This document shows, in pieces, positions 36,063 through 44,348 of a stretch of DNA of 64,000 bases. Origin of the DNA: CAWDMW01 sp963803575 (GTDB taxonomy: Bacteria; Pseudomonadota; Alphaproteobacteria; Rickettsiales; UBA998). Every line of letters starts with the position of its first letter. Positions within the stretch are counted from its first letter, which is position 1. The position numbers and the translations under genes are program-made. Under the pieces are notes generated by a model that was given only the letters and a program-made list of their open reading frames with translations, had not been told where the DNA came from and made no database searches. Location: NCBI GenBank assembly GCA_963803575.1, contig CAWDMW010000001.1:124001-188000 (forward strand), written 5' to 3'.

Positions 36063-37352
36063 ATGCAAGACACTTCCCATCTGCTGGCCTCACGCAGGTT
36101 TCTTCCTTTATTCATCACGCAGTTTTTAGGCGCGTTTAATGACAATGCCTTTAAGAATGCGTTTTTAATCTGGTTTACCTATGACATGGCAGACCATATG
36201 GGAATGGATGCACGTATCATGGTGACGCTTGCTGCGGGATTATTCGTACTGCCCTTCTTTTTGCTGTCTGCCACCGCTGGAAGGCTGGCGGATTGCTACG
36301 ATAAATCGCGGTTAAGTCGCTACATTAAGCTTATTGAAATCGTACTGATGATTGCATGTAGTATATGTTTCTATGTGCAAAGTGTTTACGGATTGCTGGT
36401 TGTGTTGTTCCTCATGGGAATGCAGTCAACCTTCTTCAGCCCCATCAAATATAGTCTGATTCCCGAACATTTACACAAAAATGAACTAATTGCAGGTAAC
36501 GGGCTAGTAGAAGGTGGCACATTCATAGCCATTCTAATAGGTACGATTTTCGGGGGACTCATCATTCGACACACTTATGGGTTGGAAATACTCTCTGCTT
36601 GCCTGATTGGATTTGCTGTTATTGGCTGGATTTCCAGCCTGTATATTCCGTCTACTGTCCCGCGACTATGTACCGCCCCGCTACATGCGAATATTATTGC
36701 TGAAATACGCCATGTCCTTAGCCATGCAAGACGGGAACCTATTGTGTGGCAAGCCATTATGGGCATTTCCTGGTTTTGGCTGGTGGGCATCACCTTTATC
36801 ACCCAGTTTCCGACCTACACACAACGCGTGGTTAGCGGAGATGAAACGGTTGTTACCTTGTTCTTAACACTCTTTTCCGTAGGCATTGCCGCCGGATCTG
36901 TCTGGTGCAACCATTTGCTCAAAGGCGAAATTAATACCCGTATCGTACCACCCGCCTGTTTTGGCATGGGCGTTTCCATTGCTGTATTTGTGGTATGTTC
37001 TTACCAGTTCATGGAATATGCGTACGCCATAGACTATTTGCGTGGCGCTCAGGAATTTACGGAAGCAGGCATTTATGCATGGGGCATTATGGCCGCCATA
37101 TTGCTTTTATCCGTATGTTCTGGCCTATTTACCGTACCGCTTTACGCCATGATGCAGCATAGATCCCGCCCACAAGTGCTGGCTCGTGTGATTGCTGCTA
37201 ATAACATCCTTAACAGCCTATTTATGGTAGGTGCTAGTTTGTTAGCACTATGCGTATTTGAATTGGGGTTTACTTTACTGGATTTACTGATTGTGATAGC
37301 GATAGCGAATACGATTGTCTGGATGATGCTACGGCGGCAACCAATCACGTAA
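36063..37352 (+). CDS. MFS transporter of the lysophospholipid carrier type (LplT-like)
   Basis: A 429-residue membrane carrier with about twelve helices. The opening RFLPLFITQFLGAFNDNAFKNAF and the segment MGMQSTFFSPIKYSLIPEHLHKNELIAGNGLVEGGTF (read as two adjoining blocks) are typical of the LplT branch of the major facilitator superfamily, which flips lysophospholipid inward for re-acylation. In many alphaproteobacteria this carrier is fused to acyltransferase and acyl-ACP synthetase domains (Aas type); here it stands alone and no acyltransferase gene is adjacent. Substrate is inferred from family resemblance. Confidence 0.78.
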   Translation: MQDTSHLLASRRFLPLFITQFLGAFNDNAFKNAFLIWFTYDMADHMGMDARIMVTLAAGLFVLPFFLLSATAGRLADCYDKSRLSRYIKLIEIVLMIACSICFYVQSVYGLLVVLFLMGMQSTFFSPIKYSLIPEHLHKNELIAGNGLVEGGTFIAILIGTIFGGLIIRHTYGLEILSACLIGFAVIGWISSLYIPSTVPRLCTAPLHANIIAEIRHVLSHARREPIVWQAIMGISWFWLVGITFITQFPTYTQRVVSGDETVVTLFLTLFSVGIAAGSVWCNHLLKGEINTRIVPPACFGMGVSIAVFVVCSYQFMEYAYAIDYLRGAQEFTEAGIYAWGIMAAILLLSVCSGLFTVPLYAMMQHRSRPQVLARVIAANNILNSLFMVGASLLALCVFELGFTLLDLLIVIAIANTIVWMMLRRQPIT

Positions 37353-37377
37353 ATATTGCGAAGATATGAGTAAAACG

Positions 37378-37405
37378 TTGCTATTTTTGCAATATATAGT
37401 ATAAT
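37378..37405 (+). promoter_or_regulatory. Predicted sigma-70 promoter of the small gene at 37474
   Basis: TTGCTA (37378-37383) and a perfect TATAAT (37400-37405) are separated by 16 bases. Transcription from here would give a leader of about 60 bases that contains the hairpin at 37424-37443. Confidence 0.55.
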
Positions 37406-37423
37406 TAATACTTCAGTTCTTTT

Positions 37424-37443
37424 GGCATAATATTCATTATGCC
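37424..37443 (+). promoter_or_regulatory. Leader hairpin before the small gene at 37474
   Basis: GGCATAAT and ATTATGCC form a perfect eight-base stem with an ATTC loop, between the promoter at 37378-37405 and the start codon 30 bases downstream. It lacks a T-tract. It could stabilise the transcript's 5' end or bind a regulator. Confidence 0.5.
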
Positions 37444-37473
37444 GACCCACGTAGTTTATTTGATTCTAAAACC

Positions 37474-37860
37474 ATGAGTAATTCAAATGTTCAAAATAAT
37501 TGGACTTTTACAAATTCATTGAAAGTATTTTTCGGAACAATATTGCTAGTATCACTACTAACAATTGGAGTATCAAAAAATAAAGGTATAAATTTAATAT
37601 TTATCTCCACGTCGGGATATTGGTTCTATAACTCTGCAAAAATAACGAGGTTTTTTCTAAAGAAAAAATATCACGAAAAACAGTTTCTTGTCGTGTATAA
37701 TGATAAAAATGAAATAGTAGGAGTGAGTTCGTTTGATTACAATGTTCTCTTAGATGGAGGCCAGACTTTACGATCTTATGAGAACTCGTTTCATCGTGTA
37801 GAAGCGGTATATGACTTTGAAAAGCTTACCAATGAACAACTCAGAAAGTTAAAACTATAG
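37474..37860 (+). CDS. Small AT-rich membrane protein of unknown function
   Basis: A 128-residue protein I do not recognise. Two hydrophobic segments (about 17-34 and 40-54) suggest a hairpin in the inner membrane, followed by a soluble domain of about 70 residues with a basic stretch FFLKKKYHEKQ at the membrane face. The codons are markedly more AT-rich than in neighbouring genes, which suggests recent arrival or relaxed selection. The gene has its own promoter, leader hairpin and strong terminator, so it is a complete transcription unit. Confidence 0.7.
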   Translation: MSNSNVQNNWTFTNSLKVFFGTILLVSLLTIGVSKNKGINLIFISTSGYWFYNSAKITRFFLKKKYHEKQFLVVYNDKNEIVGVSSFDYNVLLDGGQTLRSYENSFHRVEAVYDFEKLTNEQLRKLKL

Positions 37861-37881
37861 CTTTCTCAGTTGCCCTCACCC

Positions 37882-37919
37882 AAAGCCACCCCCCCCCCGG
37901 GAGTGGCTTTCTTTTTTTT
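37882..37919 (+). terminator. Rho-independent terminator with a ten-C loop
   Basis: AAAGCCAC (37882-37889) pairs with GTGGCTTT (37903-37910), and a run of T follows to 37919. The stem is closed over a run of ten C (37889-37898) and a short G run, which could extend pairing. It ends the small gene at 37474-37860 and lies at the end of the convergent TraB/GumN gene. Confidence 0.85.
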
Positions 37920-38841
37920 ATGGATGCACCGCCTGCACACGGTAATTTTTAGATTCCAGCAATTGCAATAACCCCGCATCTCCCGGCAGGTGTAACGCCC
38001 CTACGGCGACAAATGCACCGCCACGTTGCAATGAGGGCAATAAACGCTGCACCATCGCACGGTTGCGATCATCTACTAACCATTTCTCAAGTTTTCGGCT
38101 AACGTTTGAGTCTTGCATTGCGGCAAAAGACTGGCGTGCAATTTCCGCCAGCAACCTGAGTTCCCCGCCTTTATAATGCTCTACCATTTGCTGGCTTTGT
38201 TGCGTGTTTTCCTGCGCACCTTCAATAGATTCACGCAACATAGCAACCTGTTCACGCTGACTTAGCCTTGCGAAAATACCTAGCTGCTCTTTAACATTCT
38301 CAAGTGCTTTAACCTTAATGCGAGCACCAACAGCTTGCTTTTGCAGATAATCATCCAGCACTACCCCACTCATGTCAATATCAATAGTTTGCAATAAAAT
38401 AGCTGCTGCCCACGGCTTATACCGGTCAAGAAACTTCACTGGAAACTCCGGCATCTTCTCTGTAAAGATACGTGTCAGCGCAGCAAAATCGCTATCCCCC
38501 AGCATATCACGTAACCCTTTAGGGGCAGTCGGAGCAAGCAACATGTGTTGCGCTGCCGCCATTTCATTGGCCGGATCACTTAATATCTCGAACCATGCAA
38601 TGTTTGCCTCTTTAAGGAAAGGTAACGCATTATTTGCGGTGCGAATAATAGCAGGGTCACTGGAATGCATGGTTCCCAGCACATAACTTACATGCCCTTC
38701 ACAATCATAAATACGGTACAACATGCTATTAAGCGGTTGCTCTGCAACAGGTATATATGCTGCATCGCAAACAGGGACGGCTATTGCAGGCAATGTCAGC
38801 ACCCCCCACACCCATAAAGCGTGCCAGAGGCTACGAGCCAT
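37918..38841 (-). CDS. TraB/GumN-family protein
   Basis: A 307-residue secreted or periplasmic protein. A signal peptide fits residues 1-25 if translation starts at the ATG at 38841; longer in-frame starts would lie inside trpC and put the hydrophobic stretch too far in. The family signature is visible: HVSYVLGTMHSSDP near the front and GGAFVAVGALHLPGDAGLLQLL near the end. The family resembles the TIKI protease fold, with conserved histidines and glutamates, but bacterial substrates are unknown. It overlaps trpC by 11 bases, so it is probably in the same transcript. Confidence 0.85.
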   Translation of the reverse strand: MARSLWHALWVWGVLTLPAIAVPVCDAAYIPVAEQPLNSMLYRIYDCEGHVSYVLGTMHSSDPAIIRTANNALPFLKEANIAWFEILSDPANEMAAAQHMLLAPTAPKGLRDMLGDSDFAALTRIFTEKMPEFPVKFLDRYKPWAAAILLQTIDIDMSGVVLDDYLQKQAVGARIKVKALENVKEQLGIFARLSQREQVAMLRESIEGAQENTQQSQQMVEHYKGGELRLLAEIARQSFAAMQDSNVSRKLEKWLVDDRNRAMVQRLLPSLQRGGAFVAVGALHLPGDAGLLQLLESKNYRVQAVHP

Positions 38842-39634
38842 AAAGCAACCGTTGCGTGGCATCACGCACGTCATGCTGGCGCATAAGTGACTCACCCACC
38901 AGGAAGCAATGCATCCCGTGCCGGCGCATTGCTGTAATATCTTTATAGGTGCCAATACCGCTTTCACACACCACGATCTTGTCTGCTGGCATGTCTGCCA
39001 TCAGCTCAACAGAGGTGTGAATATTTACTTCAAGCGTTTTCAGGTTACGATTATTGATACCGATAAGCGGCGTGTTCATATGCATTAATGCTCGCATTAA
39101 TTCCTGTGCGTCATGCACTTCCACCAACACATCCATCCCAAGCGTATGTGCCAGTGATTCCAGTTCGCTTGCCTGATTATCCGCCAATGCCGCCATAATA
39201 AGCAGCACTGCATCAGCTCCCAAAGTGCGTGCCTGTATGATCTGATAGGGGTCAATGATAAAGTCTTTGCGCAGCGTCGGAAGCGGGCTGTGTTTCGCAA
39301 CATCTTGCAGGTAAGCATTGCATCCGGAGAAGTATTCTTCATCTGTCAAAACAGACAAACACGTAGCCCCTCCCTCTTCGTAAGCTTTGGCTAATGCAAC
39401 AGGTTCAAAATCATTACGAATGATGCCTTTGCTTGGTGAGGCTTTCTTTAACTCCGCGATTAAAGCGGGTTTGTCCTGTGAATTGGTACGCTTTAATGCA
39501 GCAATAAAGCCTTTAGGTGCTGCCATTTCTCCACCATTAAGGCGTTGCTCTAAATTATGGTAACTATCGCGCTGTTTATCACGCGCAATCACATTACGTT
39601 TGGTGGCAAGAATGGTTTGCAGGGTATCACTCAT
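38831..39634 (-). CDS. trpC: Indole-3-glycerol phosphate synthase
   Basis: A 267-residue beta-alpha barrel enzyme that closes the indole ring in tryptophan synthesis. Key elements are PALIAELKKASPSKGII with the catalytic lysine, TDEEYFSG, LRKDFIIDPYQI, IGINNRNLKTLEV and CESGIGTYKDI. It overlaps trpD by four bases and the TraB/GumN gene by 11. It is a single-function enzyme without a trpF fusion. Confidence 0.95.
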   Translation of the reverse strand: MSDTLQTILATKRNVIARDKQRDSYHNLEQRLNGGEMAAPKGFIAALKRTNSQDKPALIAELKKASPSKGIIRNDFEPVALAKAYEEGGATCLSVLTDEEYFSGCNAYLQDVAKHSPLPTLRKDFIIDPYQIIQARTLGADAVLLIMAALADNQASELESLAHTLGMDVLVEVHDAQELMRALMHMNTPLIGINNRNLKTLEVNIHTSVELMADMPADKIVVCESGIGTYKDITAMRRHGMHCFLVGESLMRQHDVRDATQRLLYGS

Positions 39635-40653
39635 ATTTCTTTCATAATCTCCACAAAATTGGCCAGCGTATGTTTCGCCTGCCTGCTATCAATCGCGTTC
39701 GTTGCCTGTTCCATACCATCAGTCAAGTCTGTGCATTTCCCTGCCACCACTAATGCAGCAGCACTATTGAACAACACAATATCACGATACGCGCTTTCTT
39801 TTCCGCTAAGCAATTCATGTAAAGCTTTGGCATTATCTTCAGGCAATCCACCTTTAAGGGCCTCTTCTGTGGCGCGTTCAAGCCCAACGTCTTCTGGCGT
39901 AATGATCTGTTCAGTGACTGCACCATGTTCAAGCATTACCACATATGTTCCATCTGTAGTGGTAATTTCATCCATCCCATCCATGCCATGTACCAGCCAT
40001 GCATGTGTTACGCCCAGATTATGTAACACTTCTGCTAGTGGACGCAACCAGTCACGGCTATAGACTCCGAGCAACTGGCGGGTGGTACGTGCAGGGTTAG
40101 CGAGAGGGCCAAGCAAGTTAAAGATGGTTCGCAGCCCCAGTTCAGTGCGTACCGGTGCCACATGGCGCATGGCCGTGTGGTATTGCGGCGCCATCAAAAA
40201 ACAGAGATTTGTTTCTTGCAGTGCTTTTTGTGATGTGGCGACATCAGCTCGCACATTCACACCAAGCGCACTTAAAATATCTGATGAACCAGATGCAGAC
40301 GTAATCCCGCGATTACCATGCTTGACAACAGGCACCCCACAAGCCGCCGTCACAATAGCTGTTGCGGTTGAAATATTAAACGTACGTTTGCCATCACCGC
40401 CCGTACCACACGTATCTATAGCATGAGACGGCGCATCAAACACTAATGCCTTATGCCGCAATACGGTTGCGCCTGCGGTAATTTCTTCCACCGTTTCACC
40501 CTTCTGGCGCAACCCCATCAACAATGCCGCAATCTGCGCAGGCGTGGCTCCTCCAGACATCACAATCTGGAATGCTCGCTCTGCCAGTCCTTGTGGCAAG
40601 TCGCGCCCACATGCCAGCTCGGTTAAAATATCCTGTATCTGATTCGATCCCAT
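39631..40653 (-). CDS. trpD: Anthranilate phosphoribosyltransferase
   Basis: A 340-residue enzyme that joins anthranilate to phosphoribosyl pyrophosphate. The glycine-rich CGTGGDGKRTFNIST loop, KHGNRGITSASGSSD and the NPARTTRQLLGVY segment are diagnostic. The frame runs 28 codons further upstream with no family resemblance; the ATG at 40653 is the normal start. trpE and trpG are not adjacent, so the pathway is scattered. A gap of 233 bases separates it from the divergent ATP-grasp gene. Confidence 0.95.
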   Translation of the reverse strand: MGSNQIQDILTELACGRDLPQGLAERAFQIVMSGGATPAQIAALLMGLRQKGETVEEITAGATVLRHKALVFDAPSHAIDTCGTGGDGKRTFNISTATAIVTAACGVPVVKHGNRGITSASGSSDILSALGVNVRADVATSQKALQETNLCFLMAPQYHTAMRHVAPVRTELGLRTIFNLLGPLANPARTTRQLLGVYSRDWLRPLAEVLHNLGVTHAWLVHGMDGMDEITTTDGTYVVMLEHGAVTEQIITPEDVGLERATEEALKGGLPEDNAKALHELLSGKESAYRDIVLFNSAAALVVAGKCTDLTDGMEQATNAIDSRQAKHTLANFVEIMKEI

Positions 40654-40802
40654 GCAATGCAGATTATACAGAAGCCAGAAAGAATGCAAATACTGATAAC
40701 AGAGACAGATTACATGCCAATGCTCATAAGTATTCAAACAAAAATAAAAAATAGTTTCAATTTTCTTTATTTTATTGTATTCTATTTAAGATATTTATTT
40801 GA

Positions 40803-40880
40803 AAGACAAGCAAGTCTTCCTTCTATCTTTTTTAAAAACAGATAGAAGAAACCTATTGTTTATACCCTATAAGATAGGGT
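40803..40880 (+). promoter_or_regulatory. Structured leader of the ATP-grasp gene: three tandem hairpins
   Basis: Three perfect stems follow one another: AAGAC/GTCTT (40803-40807 with 40814-40818), TTCTATC/GATAGAA (40821-40827 with 40841-40847) and ACCCTAT/ATAGGGT (40864-40870 with 40874-40880). The likely ribosome-binding site AGGG lies inside the last stem, nine bases before the ATG at 40887. TAGGG could alternatively pair with CCCTA just downstream, so two exclusive states are conceivable. This looks like a translation-control leader. Confidence 0.5.
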
Positions 40881-40886
40881 TCCCTA

Positions 40887-41732
40887 ATGATGACTACTCT
40901 ATATTTTCTAAAGGACAATCGTGACTATTCTTCCAACTCTTATTTACTGTGGGAAGAAGCGAAACGGTTGGTTCAACAGCAAAAAATTGGTTTTTCTCAG
41001 GTTATTGTTGTAGATACGGCTGATCCATTACCAATTGACATTGAGGCCGGTTCACATGTGTGGGCACGCTTTGGTGACGAGTTGGAAGAAATGCAGCGAG
41101 GTCTACCGATACTTAAATGGTTTGAACAGAACGGAGCTATCCCTGTAAACAATTTTGAAGCAACCAAAAGGAGCGCTTCTAAGATTGCTTCTTCTCGCTT
41201 TGCATTTCAGCAAGGCATTTCACATCCTCATACGGTGTTTAAGATGGAAGACGTTAATTTCTTCCCTTGTGTTGTCAAACTGGACATTGCAAAGGGTAGT
41301 AGTGGAGTGTGGCTTGCTAGTTCGGCTAACGAGCTTGAAGTGCTTGTAAAGCGTATTTCTAAACAGTCCGGTCAACCATTACTGTATCAGGAATTTGTTC
41401 CATCTAAACCAGTGATGGATCTAAGGGTGTTTGTAGCGAGAAATGTTTTCACAGGTAAGTGGAATGTTCTGTTCTATTATAGGCGGCTTGCTGCCAAAGG
41501 AGAGTTTAAAGCTAATATTTTCAACGGGGGTACTCTTGATGAAAATATTAGCTTAACTTCAGGTCAAATTGCTTACGCTATTAGCATAGCTCAGCAATTT
41601 GACCTAGGTTTCTCTGGAGCAGATTTCTTTTTTGGAGTACATGAGAAGTTGATCTTTAATGAGACAAATTCTCGTGGTGTTATTGATGATATACACCCCA
41701 AAAATGTTTTATTTCCTATGTTTGGAGTGTAG
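40887..41732 (+). CDS. Orphan ATP-grasp ligase, RimK-like
   Basis: A 281-residue soluble enzyme. The middle and end follow the ATP-grasp fold: FFPCVVKLDIAKGSSGVWL is the ATP-binding lysine strand and loop, PLLYQEFVPSKPVMDLRVFV holds the metal and ATP contacts, and IFNETNSRGVIDD carries the final magnesium-binding ENxN-like residues. Such ligases join a carboxylate to an amine, as in RimK-type amino acid additions or peptide modification. The first 100 residues resemble the pre-ATP domain of that group. There is no precursor peptide or carrier gene nearby, so the substrate is unknown. Confidence 0.8.
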   Translation: MMTTLYFLKDNRDYSSNSYLLWEEAKRLVQQQKIGFSQVIVVDTADPLPIDIEAGSHVWARFGDELEEMQRGLPILKWFEQNGAIPVNNFEATKRSASKIASSRFAFQQGISHPHTVFKMEDVNFFPCVVKLDIAKGSSGVWLASSANELEVLVKRISKQSGQPLLYQEFVPSKPVMDLRVFVARNVFTGKWNVLFYYRRLAAKGEFKANIFNGGTLDENISLTSGQIAYAISIAQQFDLGFSGADFFFGVHEKLIFNETNSRGVIDDIHPKNVLFPMFGV

Positions 41733-41741
41733 TAAAATTTA

Positions 41742-41781
41742 CCGCTATAATTACCCTATGGTATTATAGCGGAATTTTTTT
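41742..41781 (+). terminator. Terminator of the ATP-grasp gene
   Basis: CCGCTATAA (41742-41750) pairs with TTATAGCGG (41764-41772), with a further TACC/GGTA inner stem across a single bulged base and a CTAT loop. Seven T follow (41775-41781). On the other strand it lies just after the uvrB stop and may serve both genes. Confidence 0.88.
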
Positions 41782-41782
41782 G

Positions 41783-43816
41783 TTACCCTATTTTCATCAG
41801 CCGTTCCAGCTCGTCACGTATCTGGGCTGCTTCTTCAAACTCTAAATTCGCGGCAGCCTCCATCATGTCTGTGCGTAACTGCACCAGTTTTGCATCTTTG
41901 TCCATATGGGCGTATTTGCCTTTACCGCTATCGGCTGCATGTGCCATATGCGGATCAGAGGTTGGATATACGGCAGGGCGCTGGCGGTTACCACGTCCGC
42001 TACGCTCTTCTTTTGTTTCATCACTTTCAATAGCGTCCGCAATAGTGCGAATCGTTGAGCGCGGGATAATCCCATGTTCCTCATTATGCGCTATTTGCTT
42101 TTCGCGACGACGCGCTGTTTCTTCAAGTGCGGCTTTCATGGAATCGGTCATACGATCTGCGTAGAGAATCACACGCCCATCCACATTGCGCGCCGCACGG
42201 CCAATCGTCTGAATCAGCGAGGTGGTAGACCGTAGGAAGCCTTCTTTATCTGCATCTAAAATACCCACCAGCCCACATTCAGGAATATCCAGCCCTTCCC
42301 TAAGCAAGTTTACTCCTACCAGCACATCAAACGTACCAATACGTAAATCACGAATAATGTCGATGCGTTCCAGCGTTTCAATATCTGAATGCAGATACCG
42401 CACGCGGATACCATTTTCATCCAGATATTCGGTTAACTGCTCCGCCATCTTCTTGGTTAGCGTAGTAACTAACGTGCGGTATCCTTTAGCAACTGTAGCG
42501 GTAATCTCGCCATATAAATCATCTACCTGCGTGGTAACTGGGCGTATCTCTGGCACAGGGTCAAGCAACCCTGTGGGGCGAATAATCTGCTCGACAAATT
42601 CTCCCTGCGTCATGCCCATCTCAATCTTGCCAGGCGTGGCAGACACATGCACCGTTTGAGGGCGGCGTATATCCCATTCTTCAAACTTCATCGGACGGTT
42701 ATCCATAGCACTGGGCAGACGGAAACCATATTCTACCAGCGTGGTTTTACGCGCACGATCCCCGTTATACATGCCGCGAATCTGTGGCAACGTCACATGG
42801 CTTTCATCAATGAATAATAGCGCATTATCCGGCATATACTGAAACAGGGTCGGTGGCGGATCACCGGGTTTAGTACCTGCAAGATAACGTGAGTAATTTT
42901 CAATGCCCTTACACGTGCCTGTCTCCATCATCATTTCCAGATCAAAGGTGGTGCGTTGTTCGAGGCGTTGCAGCTCCACCAGCTTGTTTTGTTCCTGTAG
43001 CTGGGTGGCGCGTTGTTTCAGCTCTTTCTTGATACCGCCTATCGCTTTTTCAATGGTCGGGCGTGGCGTGACATAGTGGCTGTTTGCATAAATAACCGCT
43101 TTTTCCATACTGCCCTGCCCTTCACCGGTCAGTGGATCAAATGCATAAATATCATCAATTTCATCACCAAAAAAGGAAATGCGCCATGCAGAATCCTCCA
43201 AATGTGAGGGAAACAAATCCACCGTATCCCCACGCACACGGAACGTTCCACGCTTAAACCCTATATCGTTGCGATCATATTGTATCTCGATTAATCGTTT
43301 CAACAAGCCGTCTTGTGATACCTGATCCCCTTTCGCAAGCTGAATAATCATTTCGCTATAGGTGGCAGCCGACCCTATCCCGTAAATGCAGGATACAGAT
43401 GAGATAACGATCACATCGTCGCGTTCCAGTAAGGAACGTGTTGCCGAATGACGCATTCGGTCTATCTGTTCATTAATAGAGGCATCTTTTTCTATAAACG
43501 TATCACTACGCGGCACATACGCTTCCGGCTGATAATAGTCATAGTAAGACACAAAATATTCCACTGCGTTATGCGGAAAAAAGCTTTTCATCTCATGATA
43601 GAGTTGACCAGCCAGTGTCTTGTTATGTGCCATAATCATCGCTGGGCGGCGGGTATTGGCAATGATATTTGCCATCGTATACGTCTTGCCCGACCCCGTG
43701 ACACCCAGTAACACCTGATCCTTCTTCTGCTGGTCAATCCCTTCCACCAACGCCTTAATCGCGGTTGGCTGATCGCCTGAGGGTTGATAAGAGGATACAA
43801 GTTGAAACGCTGTCAT
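41783..43816 (-). CDS. uvrB: Excinuclease ABC subunit B
   Basis: A 677-residue DNA-repair helicase-like protein that receives damage from UvrA and recruits UvrC. Walker A GVTGSGKT is at 38-45; the beta-hairpin YYDYYQPEAYVPRSDTFIEKD, DESHVTLPQIRGMYNGDRARK and the helicase motif TTSLIQTIGRAARN are all present. The carboxy end carries the UVR motif LRTDMMEAAANLEFEEAAQIRDEL that binds UvrA and UvrC. It is monocistronic in appearance, and uvrA is not nearby. Confidence 0.97.
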   Translation of the reverse strand: MTAFQLVSSYQPSGDQPTAIKALVEGIDQQKKDQVLLGVTGSGKTYTMANIIANTRRPAMIMAHNKTLAGQLYHEMKSFFPHNAVEYFVSYYDYYQPEAYVPRSDTFIEKDASINEQIDRMRHSATRSLLERDDVIVISSVSCIYGIGSAATYSEMIIQLAKGDQVSQDGLLKRLIEIQYDRNDIGFKRGTFRVRGDTVDLFPSHLEDSAWRISFFGDEIDDIYAFDPLTGEGQGSMEKAVIYANSHYVTPRPTIEKAIGGIKKELKQRATQLQEQNKLVELQRLEQRTTFDLEMMMETGTCKGIENYSRYLAGTKPGDPPPTLFQYMPDNALLFIDESHVTLPQIRGMYNGDRARKTTLVEYGFRLPSAMDNRPMKFEEWDIRRPQTVHVSATPGKIEMGMTQGEFVEQIIRPTGLLDPVPEIRPVTTQVDDLYGEITATVAKGYRTLVTTLTKKMAEQLTEYLDENGIRVRYLHSDIETLERIDIIRDLRIGTFDVLVGVNLLREGLDIPECGLVGILDADKEGFLRSTTSLIQTIGRAARNVDGRVILYADRMTDSMKAALEETARRREKQIAHNEEHGIIPRSTIRTIADAIESDETKEERSGRGNRQRPAVYPTSDPHMAHAADSGKGKYAHMDKDAKLVQLRTDMMEAAANLEFEEAAQIRDELERLMKIG

Positions 43817-43913
43817 GCGCTTATATATTGGACGTTAAGAGGTGGTTTGCAAGTAAAATGATGAATTACGAACGCCTTTCACCAATTCACTGGCGTTTAC
43901 TTCTTAATTATTC

Positions 43914-43952
43914 TATAATAAAAATTCACATCGCTTTGTTTTTTTACAAAGC
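43914..43952 (+). promoter_or_regulatory. Candidate -10 element and leader hairpin before the small gene at 43982
   Basis: A perfect TATAAT lies at 43914-43919; the -35 element is poor (TGGCGT at 43891-43896, 17 bases upstream). After it comes GCTTTGT (43933-43939) paired with ACAAAGC (43946-43952) over a loop of six T. This is a seven-base perfect stem about 30 bases before the start codon. Confidence 0.4.
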
Positions 43953-43981
43953 TATAGCACACTTAGCTAATGATTTTCATT

Positions 43982-44275
43982 ATGAGCAGTTTAACAGGTA
44001 GTGATGCACAAATGATCGCTCTTGATCTAGTTGCTAGTAATCAACAATCTCCATGCAATTGGGCGGTTGAATGCAAGATAGATCCAGAGTTACTTGTTTC
44101 CATTTTTGAAGAACAACATATTCAGGTTAACTGGATCCATAAAGAACATTACTTTATGGGGGTTAGCGGTGACTATGAATTAACGCAAGCTATCATTGAG
44201 CATAGCTTGCCAGGCAAATTCTTCATGGTTACGTCAATGATTAGAGTCACTGAGCTTGCCAAAGAACCCGCTTAA
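43982..44275 (+). CDS. Small protein of unknown function
   Basis: A 97-residue soluble protein that I do not recognise. It begins MSSLTGSDAQMIALDLVAS; a start four codons earlier (43970) is also possible. It has no membrane helix and no known motif. The mixture of helix and strand, with two aromatic-rich stretches (VNWIHKEHYF, GKFFMV), is compatible with a small alpha/beta fold. It is flanked by a candidate promoter and a strong terminator, which supports it being a real gene. Confidence 0.6.
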   Translation: MSSLTGSDAQMIALDLVASNQQSPCNWAVECKIDPELLVSIFEEQHIQVNWIHKEHYFMGVSGDYELTQAIIEHSLPGKFFMVTSMIRVTELAKEPA

Positions 44276-44288
44276 CACCACCATCATG

Positions 44289-44321
44289 ACCTTCCTCATA
44301 TAGTGAGGAAGGTATTTTTTT
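44289..44321 (+). terminator. Strong rho-independent terminator
   Basis: ACCTTCCTCA (44289-44298) and TGAGGAAGGT (44304-44313) form a perfect ten-base stem with a TATAG loop, followed by seven T (44315-44321). It terminates the small gene ending at 44275 and lies downstream of the convergent dabA. Confidence 0.92.
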
Positions 44322-44348
44322 GTTATTGCCTGGCTAATAGTGCCGCCA

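Noticed and set aside
37889..37898. A run of ten C considered as a phase-variation switch.
   Set aside because: It lies in the loop of a terminator after a stop codon, not in a coding frame or between promoter elements.
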